Of a stretch of DNA of 64,000 nucleotides, positions 7,228 through 16,152 are shown in pieces. The notes beneath the pieces were generated by a model, which saw only the letters and a list, made by a program, of their open reading frames with translations, was not told the DNA's origin and made no database searches. Origin of the DNA: Sutcliffiella deserti (GTDB lineage: Bacteria > Bacillota > Bacilli > Bacillales > Bacillaceae_I). Positions within the stretch are counted from its first letter, which is position 1. Each line of letters starts with the position of its first letter. The translations under genes were made by a program, and so were the position numbers. Location: NCBI RefSeq assembly GCF_020037475.1, contig NZ_JAIQDB010000001.1:992001-1056000 (forward strand), written 5' to 3'.

Positions 7228-8490
7228 CTACATTTCCTTTTCAGGTATTCGTACGGTGCTGTCTTCTGATTTAGCCACAACATACGCACCTGCTGCATCC
7301 CCAGTTATATTAACAGCAGTTCGGGTCATATCAAGTAAACGATCAATACCTAGTATTAATGCGATACCTTCAACTGGAAGATTGACCTCTTGCAGAACCA
7401 TTGCAAGCAGGATAAACCCTACACCAGGCACCCCCGCTGTACCAATACTTGCAACCACCGCTAATCCTACAACAGTTAAAAGTTGGGTAAGACTAAGATC
7501 AATTCCGTACACCTGTGCGATAAATACTGTTGCTACACCTTGCATTATTGCAGTCCCATCCATATTTATTGTTGCGCCTAATGGCTGAACAAAACTGCTG
7601 ATTCGTTTTGGCACTCCAAGATTCTCCTGAGCCACATCCATTGATACTGGTAATGTAGCATTACTGCTTGATGTACTGAATGCAACACTCATGGCTGGTA
7701 AAAATCGTTTGAAAAACGTTAGTGGATTCGTTTTACCTAAAAAGAAAATCGCTCCACCATATGTAACAAAAAAGTGGATAAATAGCGCCAATAGAACTAC
7801 AAAAAAATAGGCACTCATTGCTTTAATGGCATCAATACCTAATCCTCCAACAGCGGAAGCGATTAAACCAAATGCACCATATGGAGCAGTTTTAATTACG
7901 ATATGAACGAGGAGCATGACTATTTCATTTGCCTGTTCAAAAAAAGTTTTGACCCCTGCAACTTTATCTCCCAGAGCATTAATAGCAAAACCTAGTAAGA
8001 TAGAAAAAGCGATAATTTGAAGCATCTCTCCTTCTACTAAAGATTGGAAAGGATTTTTAGGAATGATGTTCAATAAGGTCTCTGTAACTGGAGGAGCTGC
8101 TTCAGGTGTTTCCTCTTCAGATAAACCTTCAACCGTCATCTCTTCAAAGTTACCTGCTAAACCAGGTTGAATAACAGAAGCGAGCGTTAAACCAATTGTT
8201 ATGGCAATACATGTGGTCACCAAAAAATACAATATTGTTTTGAGTCCTATTGTGCCAAGCTTCTTCGTGTCCCCAAGCCCCACTACTCCTAGTGTAATGG
8301 AGATAAGGACAATAGGGACCACCAGCATGGTAATTAAGTTCAGAAAAATAGTTCCAAGTGGCTGAAACAAATAGGTATCTAAAGGTGAATAATAGTTTGG
8401 AGCATATATATTAATAGCCAGACCAAACACTATACCCAATACAAGTCCTATTATTATTTTCTTTGTGAGTGATAATTTTTTTCTTTTCAA
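7228..8490 (-). CDS. Dicarboxylate/glutamate:cation symporter (DAACS, GltP/GltT/DctP type)
   Basis: A 420-aa membrane protein that takes up acidic amino acids or C4-dicarboxylates with Na+ or H+. The family fingerprints are clear: the serine-rich loop SSSNATLPVS, NMDGTA in helix 7, and TRTAVNITGD in helix 8 carrying the Arg and Asp that bind the substrate carboxylates. Length matches GltP, GltT and DctP (414-429 aa). The start is TTG at 8490, 5 nt after AAGGAGGG, with no better ATG nearby. An acidic loop (EEETPEAAPP) lies between helices 3 and 4. The precise substrate is not readable. Confidence 0.92.
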   Translation of the reverse strand: MKRKKLSLTKKIIIGLVLGIVFGLAINIYAPNYYSPLDTYLFQPLGTIFLNLITMLVVPIVLISITLGVVGLGDTKKLGTIGLKTILYFLVTTCIAITIGLTLASVIQPGLAGNFEEMTVEGLSEEETPEAAPPVTETLLNIIPKNPFQSLVEGEMLQIIAFSILLGFAINALGDKVAGVKTFFEQANEIVMLLVHIVIKTAPYGAFGLIASAVGGLGIDAIKAMSAYFFVVLLALFIHFFVTYGGAIFFLGKTNPLTFFKRFLPAMSVAFSTSSSNATLPVSMDVAQENLGVPKRISSFVQPLGATINMDGTAIMQGVATVFIAQVYGIDLSLTQLLTVVGLAVVASIGTAGVPGVGFILLAMVLQEVNLPVEGIALILGIDRLLDMTRTAVNITGDAAGAYVVAKSEDSTVRIPEKEM

Positions 8491-8896
8491 AACTTTCCCT
8501 CCTTTTACAATATCACTATAATTTTTTTCGAAGACTACATTGGAAATAAGTGTGAGCTATTTTTAGCACCTTGTGATTTACTTACTTATTAAGATGTTGC
8601 TGTAATGGGTGGGCGTGGTGCAGAAATCCCCAAAATGACTCATTTCTATCCTTCCTTGATAAAAAGCCTTCACTTGCGTCAATTTAAATATTTTACTTTC
8701 AATATAATAAACTGTAAAGGGATAACCACTTATCCAGGAAATCTATTTCCAAATATAAGTACAAAAGTCATATTGTTTTTTTACAATTTATTTGATATAT
8801 TTAACAATGATTTTCTATCTTTATTTACCCACTATTTAAACTTTTATAGCATTCACATATAGAAAATTTTTCATGCTAATTTAGGAGGATGTTTTA
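8491..8896. other. Intergenic region, no gene supported
   Basis: AT-rich sequence between divergent genes. An 85-codon open frame at 8605-8862 has no ribosome binding site and an unprotein-like composition, so it was not called. It must contain the symporter promoter. Confidence 0.5.
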
Positions 8897-9127
8897 TTGA
8901 AACTACTTTGGAGAGTGTTGGTATCGACTTTTGTCTTAATTGCTGCTAAGGTTGCGATTGATTCCTATCAAATTTTAAAAACAGCTGCAGGTGGTAGCCA
9001 TATTCGGATAGATCCATCATTATACTTAAATCTATCGTATTTAATATTCGGTTTAATAGCCTTGATGTTTTTTTCCGACATCTTCAAAAAATTTGTTGAT
9101 AGAAGAAATAACCAGCTAAAGTTTTAA
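8897..9127 (+). CDS. Small membrane protein, 76 aa
   Basis: Not recognised. Two hydrophobic segments (about residues 5-22 and 46-64) are joined by a loop with an Ala/Gly patch. The C-terminus is basic (KKFVDRRNNQLKF) and probably cytoplasmic. The start is TTG at 8897 after TAGGAGGA at about 10 nt spacing. Its stop is followed by a strong hairpin, so it is a single-gene unit. It may be one of the many small Bacillus membrane proteins of unknown function. Confidence 0.65.
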   Translation: MKLLWRVLVSTFVLIAAKVAIDSYQILKTAAGGSHIRIDPSLYLNLSYLIFGLIALMFFSDIFKKFVDRRNNQLKF

Positions 9128-9133
9128 CTATTA

Positions 9134-9163
9134 AAAAAAGCAGGCCATAGTGCCTGCTTTTTC
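9134..9163 (+). terminator. Bidirectional terminator between two convergent genes
   Basis: AAAAGCAGGC / GCCTGCTTTT stem (about 9136-9161) with a 6-base loop. It lies between the 76-aa membrane protein and the convergent aldo/keto reductase, touching the stop of the latter. Confidence 0.88.
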
Positions 9164-10065
9164 TAATCCACTTCTTTTCCGCGATATGCCTCATATATTT
9201 TAAACCATTGTTCTCTAGTTAACGTATAGTTTAGAGATTCAACAGCTGCCTGCACTCTATCAATCTTACCTGAACCCACAATTGGAATAATTTTTGCAGG
9301 ATGAGTTAAAAGCCATGCATAAAGAATTTGGTCTATCGATGTTGCACCTTGCTCCTCTTTTACTTGCTCAAGAACGATACGAACTCGACGGACACTTTCT
9401 TCTTCACTGGTGAATATTGACCCTCCACCAAGTGGTGACCAAGCCATTGGTGATATTCTGTCTTGCTGGCAAGTTTCAATAGTTCCTTCAGTAAAATGCT
9501 CTAAATGTGTTGCAGAAATCTCTATCTGATTTGTTACGAGCGGAGTATCTAGATAAGAGTTTAGTAAACGATAGGCTGTTGGCTTAAAATTAGATACACC
9601 GAACGCCCTTACCTTCCCTTCTTTTTTCAATTGTGAGAACGCCTCTGCCACTTCAGCTGGGTCCATTAAAGGGTCCGGTCTATGAAGCAGAAGGACATCA
9701 ATATAATCTGTATGAAGATTTTTCAGTGAGTTCTCTACAGACCACACAATATGCTCTTTGCTCGTATCATAATATTTAAGCTTATGGTCTGGCCTATTCG
9801 CCGAAATCAGTTTAATACCACATTTTGTTACAATCTGCATTTTTTCTCTTAGTGCTGGATTTAATGCTAAAGCTTTTCCAAACATTTCTTCCACAGTATA
9901 ATTTCCGTAAATATCCGCATGATCAAATGTGGATATACCAAAATCTAGACAACTATCGATAAAAGAAAGAGTTTGCTGCGCGTCAAATCCCCAGCTATCT
10001 AACCTCCACATACCATGAACAATTCTCGAAATAGCAACATCATTTGATAAATTTATTTTTTCCAA
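9163..10065 (-). CDS. Aldo/keto reductase (YdhF-type oxidoreductase)
   Basis: A 300-aa NADPH-dependent cytosolic oxidoreductase with a TIM-barrel fold. The catalytic tetrad is complete: D48 and Y53 in FDHADIYG, K81 in VTKCG and H128 in LLLHRP. The late motif PIVGSGK near residue 260 contacts the cofactor phosphate in this family. The start is TTG at 10065, 6 nt after AAGGAGTGG. Length and the N-terminal MWRLDSW resemble the E. coli YdhF group, whose natural substrates are not well known. It is transcribed alone. Confidence 0.9.
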   Translation of the reverse strand: MEKINLSNDVAISRIVHGMWRLDSWGFDAQQTLSFIDSCLDFGISTFDHADIYGNYTVEEMFGKALALNPALREKMQIVTKCGIKLISANRPDHKLKYYDTSKEHIVWSVENSLKNLHTDYIDVLLLHRPDPLMDPAEVAEAFSQLKKEGKVRAFGVSNFKPTAYRLLNSYLDTPLVTNQIEISATHLEHFTEGTIETCQQDRISPMAWSPLGGGSIFTSEEESVRRVRIVLEQVKEEQGATSIDQILYAWLLTHPAKIIPIVGSGKIDRVQAAVESLNYTLTREQWFKIYEAYRGKEVD

Positions 10066-10213
10066 TTAACACCACTCCTTATGTAATCTCATATGAAATT
10101 ATACAAGGTTCTCTTTAACTTTACTAATTTGCACTTCAAATTTTTATCTTCTATGATATTCTCTTGATGTAATGATATACATTCTTCTTATAATTGATTA
10201 AAATAGATAATAG

Positions 10214-10267
10214 AGACTAAATAGGTAAAACAGACTAAATAGGTAAAGCAGACTAAATAGGTAAAAG
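10214..10267 (+). repeat. Three 18-bp direct repeats just before the RsbR paralogue
   Basis: AGACTAAATAGGTAAAAC, AGACTAAATAGGTAAAGC and AGACTAAATAGGTAAAAG in perfect tandem. They end at the ribosome binding site (GAGAGG) of the following gene, so the repeat lies in the promoter/5' leader. Confidence 0.9.
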
Positions 10268-10279
10268 AGAGGATTAATT

Positions 10280-11113
10280 ATGACAACATCGGTACATATT
10301 GAAATTGGAAACAAATTAGAGGAATTATATGTAGAGTTTTCTGAGCAGATTTTAAGTGAAATTAAAAAAGAGCACCCCGATATGCCTCAATATGACGATC
10401 CCGCTACTCAAGAACAAATTAAAAAAGTCTTTCAGACGCTGATTAAATTTGTTGGAAGCTATGTAAAGGACCCTGAAAATAAAGTGCTGGATGAAGCAAA
10501 AAGTTGGGGTGAATCGGTAGGCTTCATGTCTGTTCAAGCTGGTGGCTCTTTAGAGAAGGCGCTATCTAATATGACTCTATATAAAAGGTGCTTTTGGAAC
10601 TTTATCGAAAAAGAAGGATCTCACGCTGGAATACAATTACCAGAGCTTACAGAAATCTTTATATTTATTGATGAAATATTTAATATCGTAGTTTATGGCT
10701 TTAGCCATGCCTTCACATTAGCATCTGAACAAAAATTTCAGGAAACGCGAACCAACTTTATTCGTCTATCCATCCCGATTGTACCATTATTCCAAGGTTT
10801 AGGAGTTCTTCCGCTTGTTGGGGAAATAGATGATTTGAGAGCAAGCATCCTTATTGAAGAAACCTTGCAAAAAAGCAAAGATTTATCCATCAGCAAATTG
10901 ATTGTCGACTTCTCAGGAGTCTATAAATTAGATGAAACAGTTCTGCATACAATAGACTTGCTGATTCGATCTTTAAAATTGATTGGTATCACCCCTATTA
11001 TTACCGGACTAAGACCAGAATTAAGCTTACAATTCATCTCAACTGGTGTGAGTTTAACAGACATTCAGATTACAGGTTCGATAGAGCAAATCCTCCAAGA
11101 AATAACAAATTAA
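10280..11113 (+). CDS. rsbRD: RsbR-family stressosome protein (RsbRD-like, STAS domain)
   Basis: A 277-aa protein with a helical, globin-like N-terminal sensor half (about 1-150) and a C-terminal STAS domain (about 160-275). The STAS start SIPIVPLFQGLGVLPLVGEI and the switch region VDFSGVYKLDETVLHTI are typical of RsbR proteins. The Thr in DET matches the position phosphorylated by RsbT, and a second Thr/Ser site follows in LIGITPIITGL. Length equals B. subtilis RsbRD (YqhA, 278 aa). Such proteins form the stressosome that feeds sigma-B, in line with sigma-B-type promoters in this window. It is unlinked to other rsb genes here, as in B. subtilis. The choice of D over other paralogues rests on length. 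Confidence 0.75.
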   Translation: MTTSVHIEIGNKLEELYVEFSEQILSEIKKEHPDMPQYDDPATQEQIKKVFQTLIKFVGSYVKDPENKVLDEAKSWGESVGFMSVQAGGSLEKALSNMTLYKRCFWNFIEKEGSHAGIQLPELTEIFIFIDEIFNIVVYGFSHAFTLASEQKFQETRTNFIRLSIPIVPLFQGLGVLPLVGEIDDLRASILIEETLQKSKDLSISKLIVDFSGVYKLDETVLHTIDLLIRSLKLIGITPIITGLRPELSLQFISTGVSLTDIQITGSIEQILQEITN

Positions 11114-11118
11114 GAGAA

Positions 11119-11148
11119 AAGAGCTGCGAGTTCGCAGTTCTTTTTTTT
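11119..11148 (+). terminator. Terminator of the RsbR paralogue
   Basis: AAGAGCTGCGA paired with TCGCAGTTCTT around a tiny loop, followed by T8. Confidence 0.9.
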
Positions 11149-11169
11149 GAGGCTTTTTAAATTTGTGTA

Positions 11170-11198
11170 TTGTAATTCCTCTTTCGTTACTATATGAT
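11170..11198 (+). promoter_or_regulatory. Sigma-A-type promoter of the nrd leader
   Basis: TTGTAA (11170-11175), 17-bp spacer, TATGAT (11193-11198). It sits 60 bp before the cobalamin riboswitch and directly before the NrdR-box-like sites. No other gene lies between it and nrdA. Confidence 0.6.
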
Positions 11199-11211
11199 AG
11201 ATATTAGCAAA

Positions 11212-11258
11212 ACACTAAATACAGTAACGAAACTAATATAAATAACTATATATAGTAT
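11212..11258 (+). promoter_or_regulatory. Tandem NrdR-box-like sites
   Basis: Cores CTAAATACAG (11215-11224) and CTATATATAG (11246-11255) are exactly 31 bp apart. The second is a perfect match to the NrdR core CWATATATWG, and the first differs at two positions. Known NrdR boxes come in pairs about three helical turns apart in front of ribonucleotide reductase operons. Binding by NrdR is inferred. Confidence 0.65.
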
Positions 11259-11448
11259 TTAACGATAAAGGTGTCTTTTCGAAGACTTAATAGGGAAGCT
11301 GGTGTAAGTCCAGCGCTGTCCCCGCAACTGTAAGTGCAGACAAGTTGATTCACCACTGTATAAGGAGGCTTTACGGCTCTTGTACGGGAAGGTTCAATGA
11401 AGGATGAAGCACGAGCCAGGAGACCTGCCTTTTACCGATACGTTTCTT
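11259..11448 (+). ncRNA. Cobalamin (adenosylcobalamin) riboswitch aptamer
   Basis: The conserved core is plain: AATAGGGAAGCTGGTGTAAG, then CTGTCCCCGCAACTGTAA, CACCACTG, GGGAAGG, and the B12-box end GAGCCAGGAGACCTGCC at about 11413-11430. The outer stem can form between ATAAAGG near 11265 and CCTTTTAC near 11430. It lies on the plus strand, downstream of a promoter and upstream of a terminator. The only downstream genes in the same direction are nrdA and nrdB. In Streptomyces coelicolor a B12 riboswitch represses the class Ia nrdABS operon when B12 is present, which is a good precedent. Confidence 0.95.
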
Positions 11449-11553
11449 TTTCTTCGGGAATTGAGAGGATGAAACGATTTTAGAAATTAGGCTGATCCTT
11501 TCATTTGTTTTTTCCATGGAAGAAATCCATCCTACATCTTCTACTATCGTTTG

Positions 11554-11584
11554 ATCCACTCAAAATTTGAGTGGATTTTTTTTG
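11554..11584 (+). terminator. Expression-platform terminator of the cobalamin riboswitch
   Basis: ATCCACTCAAA paired with TTTGAGTGGAT, followed by T8 (11576 on). It starts about 105 nt after the aptamer. This is the expected OFF-state terminator when B12 is bound. Confidence 0.85.
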
Positions 11585-11638
11585 ATTACGTCGTTCCGAC
11601 CCACAGGTGGGTTAACATGAATCAGATGGTGCTCGTTT

Positions 11639-12169
11639 GAAACAGAAATCCATAGGTAGTTAAAGAATAACCTGACTTTTTAGGAATCTTTATATTAAGA
11701 GATATAACTCTGACAATGAATTTTTTTAGTTACCTTTTGAACACCGCTGTTACTCTCCACGAAAGGCTTCGCGTCCGCGGGGCGCTTGGGAAGCCTCCTC
11801 GGCTAACGCCTGCGGGGTCTTCCCTAAGCACTACCTCCCGCAGGAGTCTCCGCCTTTCGTTCCGATTCACAGCTAGGATTCTTATAATGGAATGATGCTC
11901 ATTAGAAACAGAGATCAATAGGTTGATAAAGGGATAGCTTTCTATTTAAGGAATCTCTTAGGAAGGCATCCACTTGTACATGGAACTTAAAGAGGTCTTT
12001 TTGAACACCGCTGTTCCTCTTCACGAAAGGCTTCGCGTCCGCGAGGTGCTTGGGAAGCCCCCTCGGCTAAACGCCTGCGGGGTCTTCCCAAAGCACTATC
12101 TCCCGCTGGAGTCTCCGCCTTTCGCTCCGATTCACAGCTAGGGTACTTAGAATCGCATGTTGCTTATTT
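11639..12169 (+). repeat. Two tandem copies of a ~265-bp GC-rich repeat in the nrd leader
   Basis: Copies at 11639-11904 and 11905-12169 each begin GAAACAGA(A/G)ATC and contain the GC-rich core ACACCGCTGTT ... CTTCGCGTCCGCG ... CTCGGCTAA ... CGCCTGCGGGGTCTTCCC ... GGAGTCTCCGCCTTTCG. They differ by scattered substitutions. No coding sequence is supported in them. They lie between the riboswitch terminator and nrdA. Confidence 0.9.
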
Positions 12170-12190
12170 GAAACAGAAATCTATAGGTAG

Positions 12191-12813
12191 GTAAAGAAGG
12201 TCATCACATCTAAAGTGCTCCCCCCTGTGGATTGGAGTGGCAGGTGATCGACTCCTGCGGGCGATAGCGGTAGACAGGAGACCCCGCAGGCGCAGCCGAG
12301 GAGGCTCCTGCACCGCCCCGCGGAAAGCGAGCACCTAGAACGCAAAGGAACAGGGAGTTAAAAAGCTACTCTAATTTTTTCAGGCTAGCTCTCCAAGTGA
12401 AAACTTTAATAAGCAATGTAAAGAAGGTCATCACATCTAAAGTGCTCTCCCCTGTGGATTGGATTGGCAGGTGATCGACTCCTGCGGGAGATAGCGGTAG
12501 ACGGGAGACCCCCCAGGCACAGCCGAGGAGGCTCCCTCACCGCCCCGCGGAAAGCGATCACCTAGAACGCAAATGAACAGGGATTTAAAAAGCTACTCTA
12601 ATTTTTTCAGGCTAGCTCTCCAAGTGAAAACTTTAATAAGCAATGTAAAGAAGGTCATCACATCTAAAGTGCTCTCCCCTGTGGATTGGAATGGCAGGTG
12701 ATCGACTCCTGCGGGAGATAGCGGTAGACGGGAGACCCCACAGGCACAGCCGAGGAGGCTCCCTCACCGCCCCGCGGAAAGCGATCACCTGAAACGCAAA
12801 GGAACAGGATGTT
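12191..12813 (+). repeat. Three tandem copies of a 227-bp repeat, inverted relative to the upstream pair
   Basis: Units start at 12191, 12418 and 12645 (exact 227-bp period), each beginning GTAAAGAAGGTCATCACATC. The third ends early near 12813. Their core (GGAGACCCC ... CAGCCGAGGAGGCTCC ... CCGCCCCGCGGAAAGCGA) is the reverse complement of the element in the two upstream repeats. Copies 2 and 3 are nearly identical, so the last duplication is recent. Confidence 0.93.
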
Positions 12814-12872
12814 ATAACAATACCCTACATATTCTCACAAAAGCCAAAAATCAAGAAACGGAGCTGAACAAA

Positions 12873-15092
12873 ATGAGCACAACAACAATAAACGATAACC
12901 AATGGATACACGAGATCCTAGCAGAATTCCCCTCCCTACAAACAGAAGCATTTATCAGCAAAGCAATGAAAATAACAGAAAAAGCAGATCCCTCAGAATT
13001 CTTGCCTCAACTTATACTAGAGGCGCTTAATAGATTAACAGAACAAGAGCCCGACTGGACCTATATTGCAGAAAGATTATTACTCAAAAGTCTATATGCG
13101 GAAGTGTGCTCTACTAGAGGGACATCAAAGCCCTATGAAAACTTTTCATTTCTCTTACACTCCTTGACTACAGAGGGAATCTACCATACTTCTCTCTTAG
13201 AGTCATACAGCCAGCAGGATATTCTATATTTAGAAAAAGCAATCATTCCTGAACATGACAAGCTGTTCAACTACATCGGACTAAAGACCTTAGCTGACCG
13301 CTATTTAACAAGAGATTATAGCAAATCGCTTTGGGAGCTTCCACAAGAAAGATTTATGATTATTGCAATGACGTTAATGTCAAAAGAACCTGCCGAAACC
13401 AGACTCGAACTAGTAAAAGAAGCTTATTGGGCACTCAGCAACCTATATATGACCGTTGCAACCCCTACATTTTCCAATGCAGGAAAAAGCTACGGGCAAC
13501 TCTCAAGCTGCTTTATTGATACAGTAGACGACAGCTTACAAGGAATTTATGATAGCAACACCGATATTGCCAATCTTTCAAAATCTGGTGGCGGAATTGG
13601 TGTTTACCTTGGGAAAATCCGGAGCAGAGGCAGTGATATTCGCGGCTTCAAAGGTGTATCTAGTGGTGTTATTCCTTGGATGAAGCAATTAAATAATACT
13701 GCAGTCAGCGTCGATCAGCTTGGTCAACGAAAAGGAGCTATCTCTGTTTATTTAGATGTATGGCATAAAGACATTTTCTCTTTTCTTGATAGTAAGTTGA
13801 ATAATGGGGATGAGAGAATGCGGGCCCACGATCTTTTCAACGGAGTATGCATACCGGATTTATTTATGGAACAGGTGGAAAAACGGGAAGATTGGTATCT
13901 ATTTGATCCTCACGAAATTAGAACAGTCATGGGATATTCTCTTGAAGATTCCTTCGACAAAGAAAAAGGGGCAGGTGAATTTCGTGATAAATATTGGGAG
14001 TGTGTAAACAGCCCTTCTTTACAAAAGGAAAAAGTCCCTGCTATCGAGATTATGAAAGGAATTATGCGCGGACAGCTTGAAACTGGATCTCCATTTATGT
14101 TCTACCGTGATGAAGTAAACCGGATGAATCCCAATCATCATAAAGGAATGATATATTGTACGAATCTTTGCACAGAAATAACCCAAAATCAGAGTGCTAC
14201 CACAACGAAAGAGCAATTTGTCAAAGATGGCTCAATTGTTACAGTAAAGACACCTGGTGACTTTGTTGTTTGCAATCTTTCTTCAATAAATCTTGCCCGC
14301 GCGGTTAGTGCTGATGTTTTAAAGAGACTAATAAAAATCCAAGTCCGAATGCTAGACAATGTGATTGATTTAAATACCATACCTGTTCTTCAAGCTACGT
14401 TATCTAATAAAAAATATCGTTCGATTGGGCTTGGTACTTTCGGGTGGCATCATCTATTAGCGTTGCAAGGGATAAAATGGGAAAGTGAAGAGGCTGTTGC
14501 TTATGCGGATACACTTTATAAAGAAATTGCTTTTTACACTATAGAAGCGAGTGCAGCCTTAGCTAGTGAAAAGGGCGCCTACCCTGCATTCGAAGGCTCT
14601 GATTGGCATAGCGGCGAGTACTTCCAGAAAAGGTTTTATCGTACTGATAATACCTTCGACTGGGAAGTACTCGAAGCCACAGTGAGAAAAACTGGATTAA
14701 GAAATGGATATCTTATGGCTGTTGCTCCTAATGCAACTACATCGATCATTGCCGGTAGTACTGCAAGCATTGATCCTATTTTTCTGAAAATGTATTCTGA
14801 AGAAAAGAAAGATTATAAAATCCCTGTTACGGCACCCGACTTAAACGCTGCTACAACATGGCTCTACAAATCAGCCTATCATATAGATCAGCATTGGAGT
14901 ATTGCGCAGAACGCAGCAAGACAAAAGCATGTCGACCAAGCAATTTCTTTTAATTTGTATGTTACAAATACGATAAAAGCAAAAGCTTTATTAGATTTGC
15001 ATATGGATGCGTGGAAGCAGGGTCTTAAAACAACTTATTATGTAAGATCTACTTCAAAAGAAATAGAAGACTGTGATTCATGCGCAAGCTGA
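12873..15092 (+). CDS. nrdA: Class I ribonucleoside-diphosphate reductase, alpha (large) subunit
   Basis: A 739-aa catalytic subunit that reduces ribonucleoside diphosphates for DNA synthesis. All active-site residues are visible: C213 (QLSSC) and C467 (VVCNLSS) as the redox pair, N431, C433 (thiyl radical) and E435 in NLCTEI. Y722-Y723 carry the radical path, and the C-terminal CDSC (734-737) transfers electrons. The N-terminus is short and lacks the VxKRDG start of an ATP cone, so overall activity control by dATP is probably absent or altered. It sits 19 bp before nrdB. It is controlled, by inference, by the NrdR boxes and the B12 riboswitch far upstream. The RBS is weak (ACGGAG). Confidence 0.93.
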   Translation: MSTTTINDNQWIHEILAEFPSLQTEAFISKAMKITEKADPSEFLPQLILEALNRLTEQEPDWTYIAERLLLKSLYAEVCSTRGTSKPYENFSFLLHSLTTEGIYHTSLLESYSQQDILYLEKAIIPEHDKLFNYIGLKTLADRYLTRDYSKSLWELPQERFMIIAMTLMSKEPAETRLELVKEAYWALSNLYMTVATPTFSNAGKSYGQLSSCFIDTVDDSLQGIYDSNTDIANLSKSGGGIGVYLGKIRSRGSDIRGFKGVSSGVIPWMKQLNNTAVSVDQLGQRKGAISVYLDVWHKDIFSFLDSKLNNGDERMRAHDLFNGVCIPDLFMEQVEKREDWYLFDPHEIRTVMGYSLEDSFDKEKGAGEFRDKYWECVNSPSLQKEKVPAIEIMKGIMRGQLETGSPFMFYRDEVNRMNPNHHKGMIYCTNLCTEITQNQSATTTKEQFVKDGSIVTVKTPGDFVVCNLSSINLARAVSADVLKRLIKIQVRMLDNVIDLNTIPVLQATLSNKKYRSIGLGTFGWHHLLALQGIKWESEEAVAYADTLYKEIAFYTIEASAALASEKGAYPAFEGSDWHSGEYFQKRFYRTDNTFDWEVLEATVRKTGLRNGYLMAVAPNATTSIIAGSTASIDPIFLKMYSEEKKDYKIPVTAPDLNAATTWLYKSAYHIDQHWSIAQNAARQKHVDQAISFNLYVTNTIKAKALLDLHMDAWKQGLKTTYYVRSTSKEIEDCDSCAS

Positions 15093-15111
15093 ATGACCTA
15101 GGAGGAATAAG

Positions 15112-16152
15112 ATGACTTCTCTTCAAGCTCGACTCATAATGGATGCAGACGCACCAAATCGATCAACAAAAATAATTAATGGGCAAAGCTCTAATGTTTT
15201 AAACTGGGATGATGTTGCTTTTTCTTGGGCTTATCCTAAATACAAAAAAATGTTGGCCAACTTTTGGTCTCCCTTTGAAATCAATATGGCACAGGATATA
15301 AAACAATTTCAAGGACTTACGGATAATGAGCAAGAAGCTTTCTTGAAAATTATTGGACTACTTGCTCTTTTAGACAGCATACAAACAGATTATGCAGGAA
15401 AAGTTGCAGATTATTTAACAGATTCTAGCCTCAATGCACTCATGATCATGCTTGCTCAACAAGAAGTCATTCACAACCATTCCTATTCTTATATTTTATC
15501 GAGTCTTGTGTCCCGTTCACAACAGGAAGAAGTATTTGAATACTGGCGAGTAGAACCTACTTTAAGAAAACGCAATGACTTTATAACCAATGGCTATGCG
15601 TCATTTACGGAAAAACCGGATATTGAAAGCTTTCTTCACTCAATCGTTTACGACGTCATTTTAGAAGGTCTGTTTTTCTATTCTGGATTTGCCTTTTTTT
15701 ATCATCTTGCCAGAAATCAAAAGATGGTCGGATCCAGCACGATGATAAATTATATCAACCGTGATGAACAGATACATGTAGATCTTTTTGTGAAGATATT
15801 TAAGGAAACTCTAGTGGAATATCCAGAATATGATAACACCGAGTTAAAATCGTTTGTTGAAAATACCTTTGTACAAGCTGCTGAATTGGAAATAGAGTGG
15901 GCAAAGCATATTATTGGAGAGAAAATAAGCGGTATCGATATTCAAGAAGTGGACGATTATATCAAATTTTATGCAAATGTAAGGTGCCATCAATTAGGCT
16001 TTGACCGTCCCTTTGAAGGGTACCGGTCCAATCCGCTTAAATGGATTAAAGCATACGAAGAAGTAGATCTTGGGAAATCGGACTTTTTCGAACAAAAATC
16101 CAGACAATATACGAAAGTGAACGTTGTGGATAATGGATTTGATGACTTGTAA
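15112..16152 (+). CDS. nrdB: Class I ribonucleoside-diphosphate reductase, beta (small) subunit
   Basis: A 346-aa ferritin-like radical-generating subunit. The dinuclear metal ligands can be placed at D88, E118, H121, E185, E219 and H222 (EVIHNHSY, EGLFFY, RDEQIH), with the same spacing as E. coli NrdB. The radical tyrosine is present at Y125. It therefore looks like an active tyrosyl-radical class I enzyme, with Fe or Mn not decidable. The ATG at 15112 follows TAGGAGG. It is cotranscribed with nrdA, and no nrdI or nrdH is linked, which argues against the class Ib layout usual in Bacillus. Confidence 0.93.
   Translation: MTSLQARLIMDADAPNRSTKIINGQSSNVLNWDDVAFSWAYPKYKKMLANFWSPFEINMAQDIKQFQGLTDNEQEAFLKIIGLLALLDSIQTDYAGKVADYLTDSSLNALMIMLAQQEVIHNHSYSYILSSLVSRSQQEEVFEYWRVEPTLRKRNDFITNGYASFTEKPDIESFLHSIVYDVILEGLFFYSGFAFFYHLARNQKMVGSSTMINYINRDEQIHVDLFVKIFKETLVEYPEYDNTELKSFVENTFVQAAELEIEWAKHIIGEKISGIDIQEVDDYIKFYANVRCHQLGFDRPFEGYRSNPLKWIKAYEEVDLGKSDFFEQKSRQYTKVNVVDNGFDDL

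Noticed and set aside
8605..8862. An 85-aa open frame in the intergenic region
   Set aside because: No ribosome binding site, Phe/Ile/Asn-rich translation typical of AT-rich non-coding DNA.
11371..11918. Open frames at 11371-11559 and 11730-11918 (minus strand)
   Set aside because: One is antisense to the cobalamin riboswitch, the other lies in the GC-rich repeat. Neither has a ribosome binding site.
11639..12813. Insertion sequence
   Set aside because: No transposase frame and no terminal inverted repeats with target duplication that I could find. These look like non-coding repeats.
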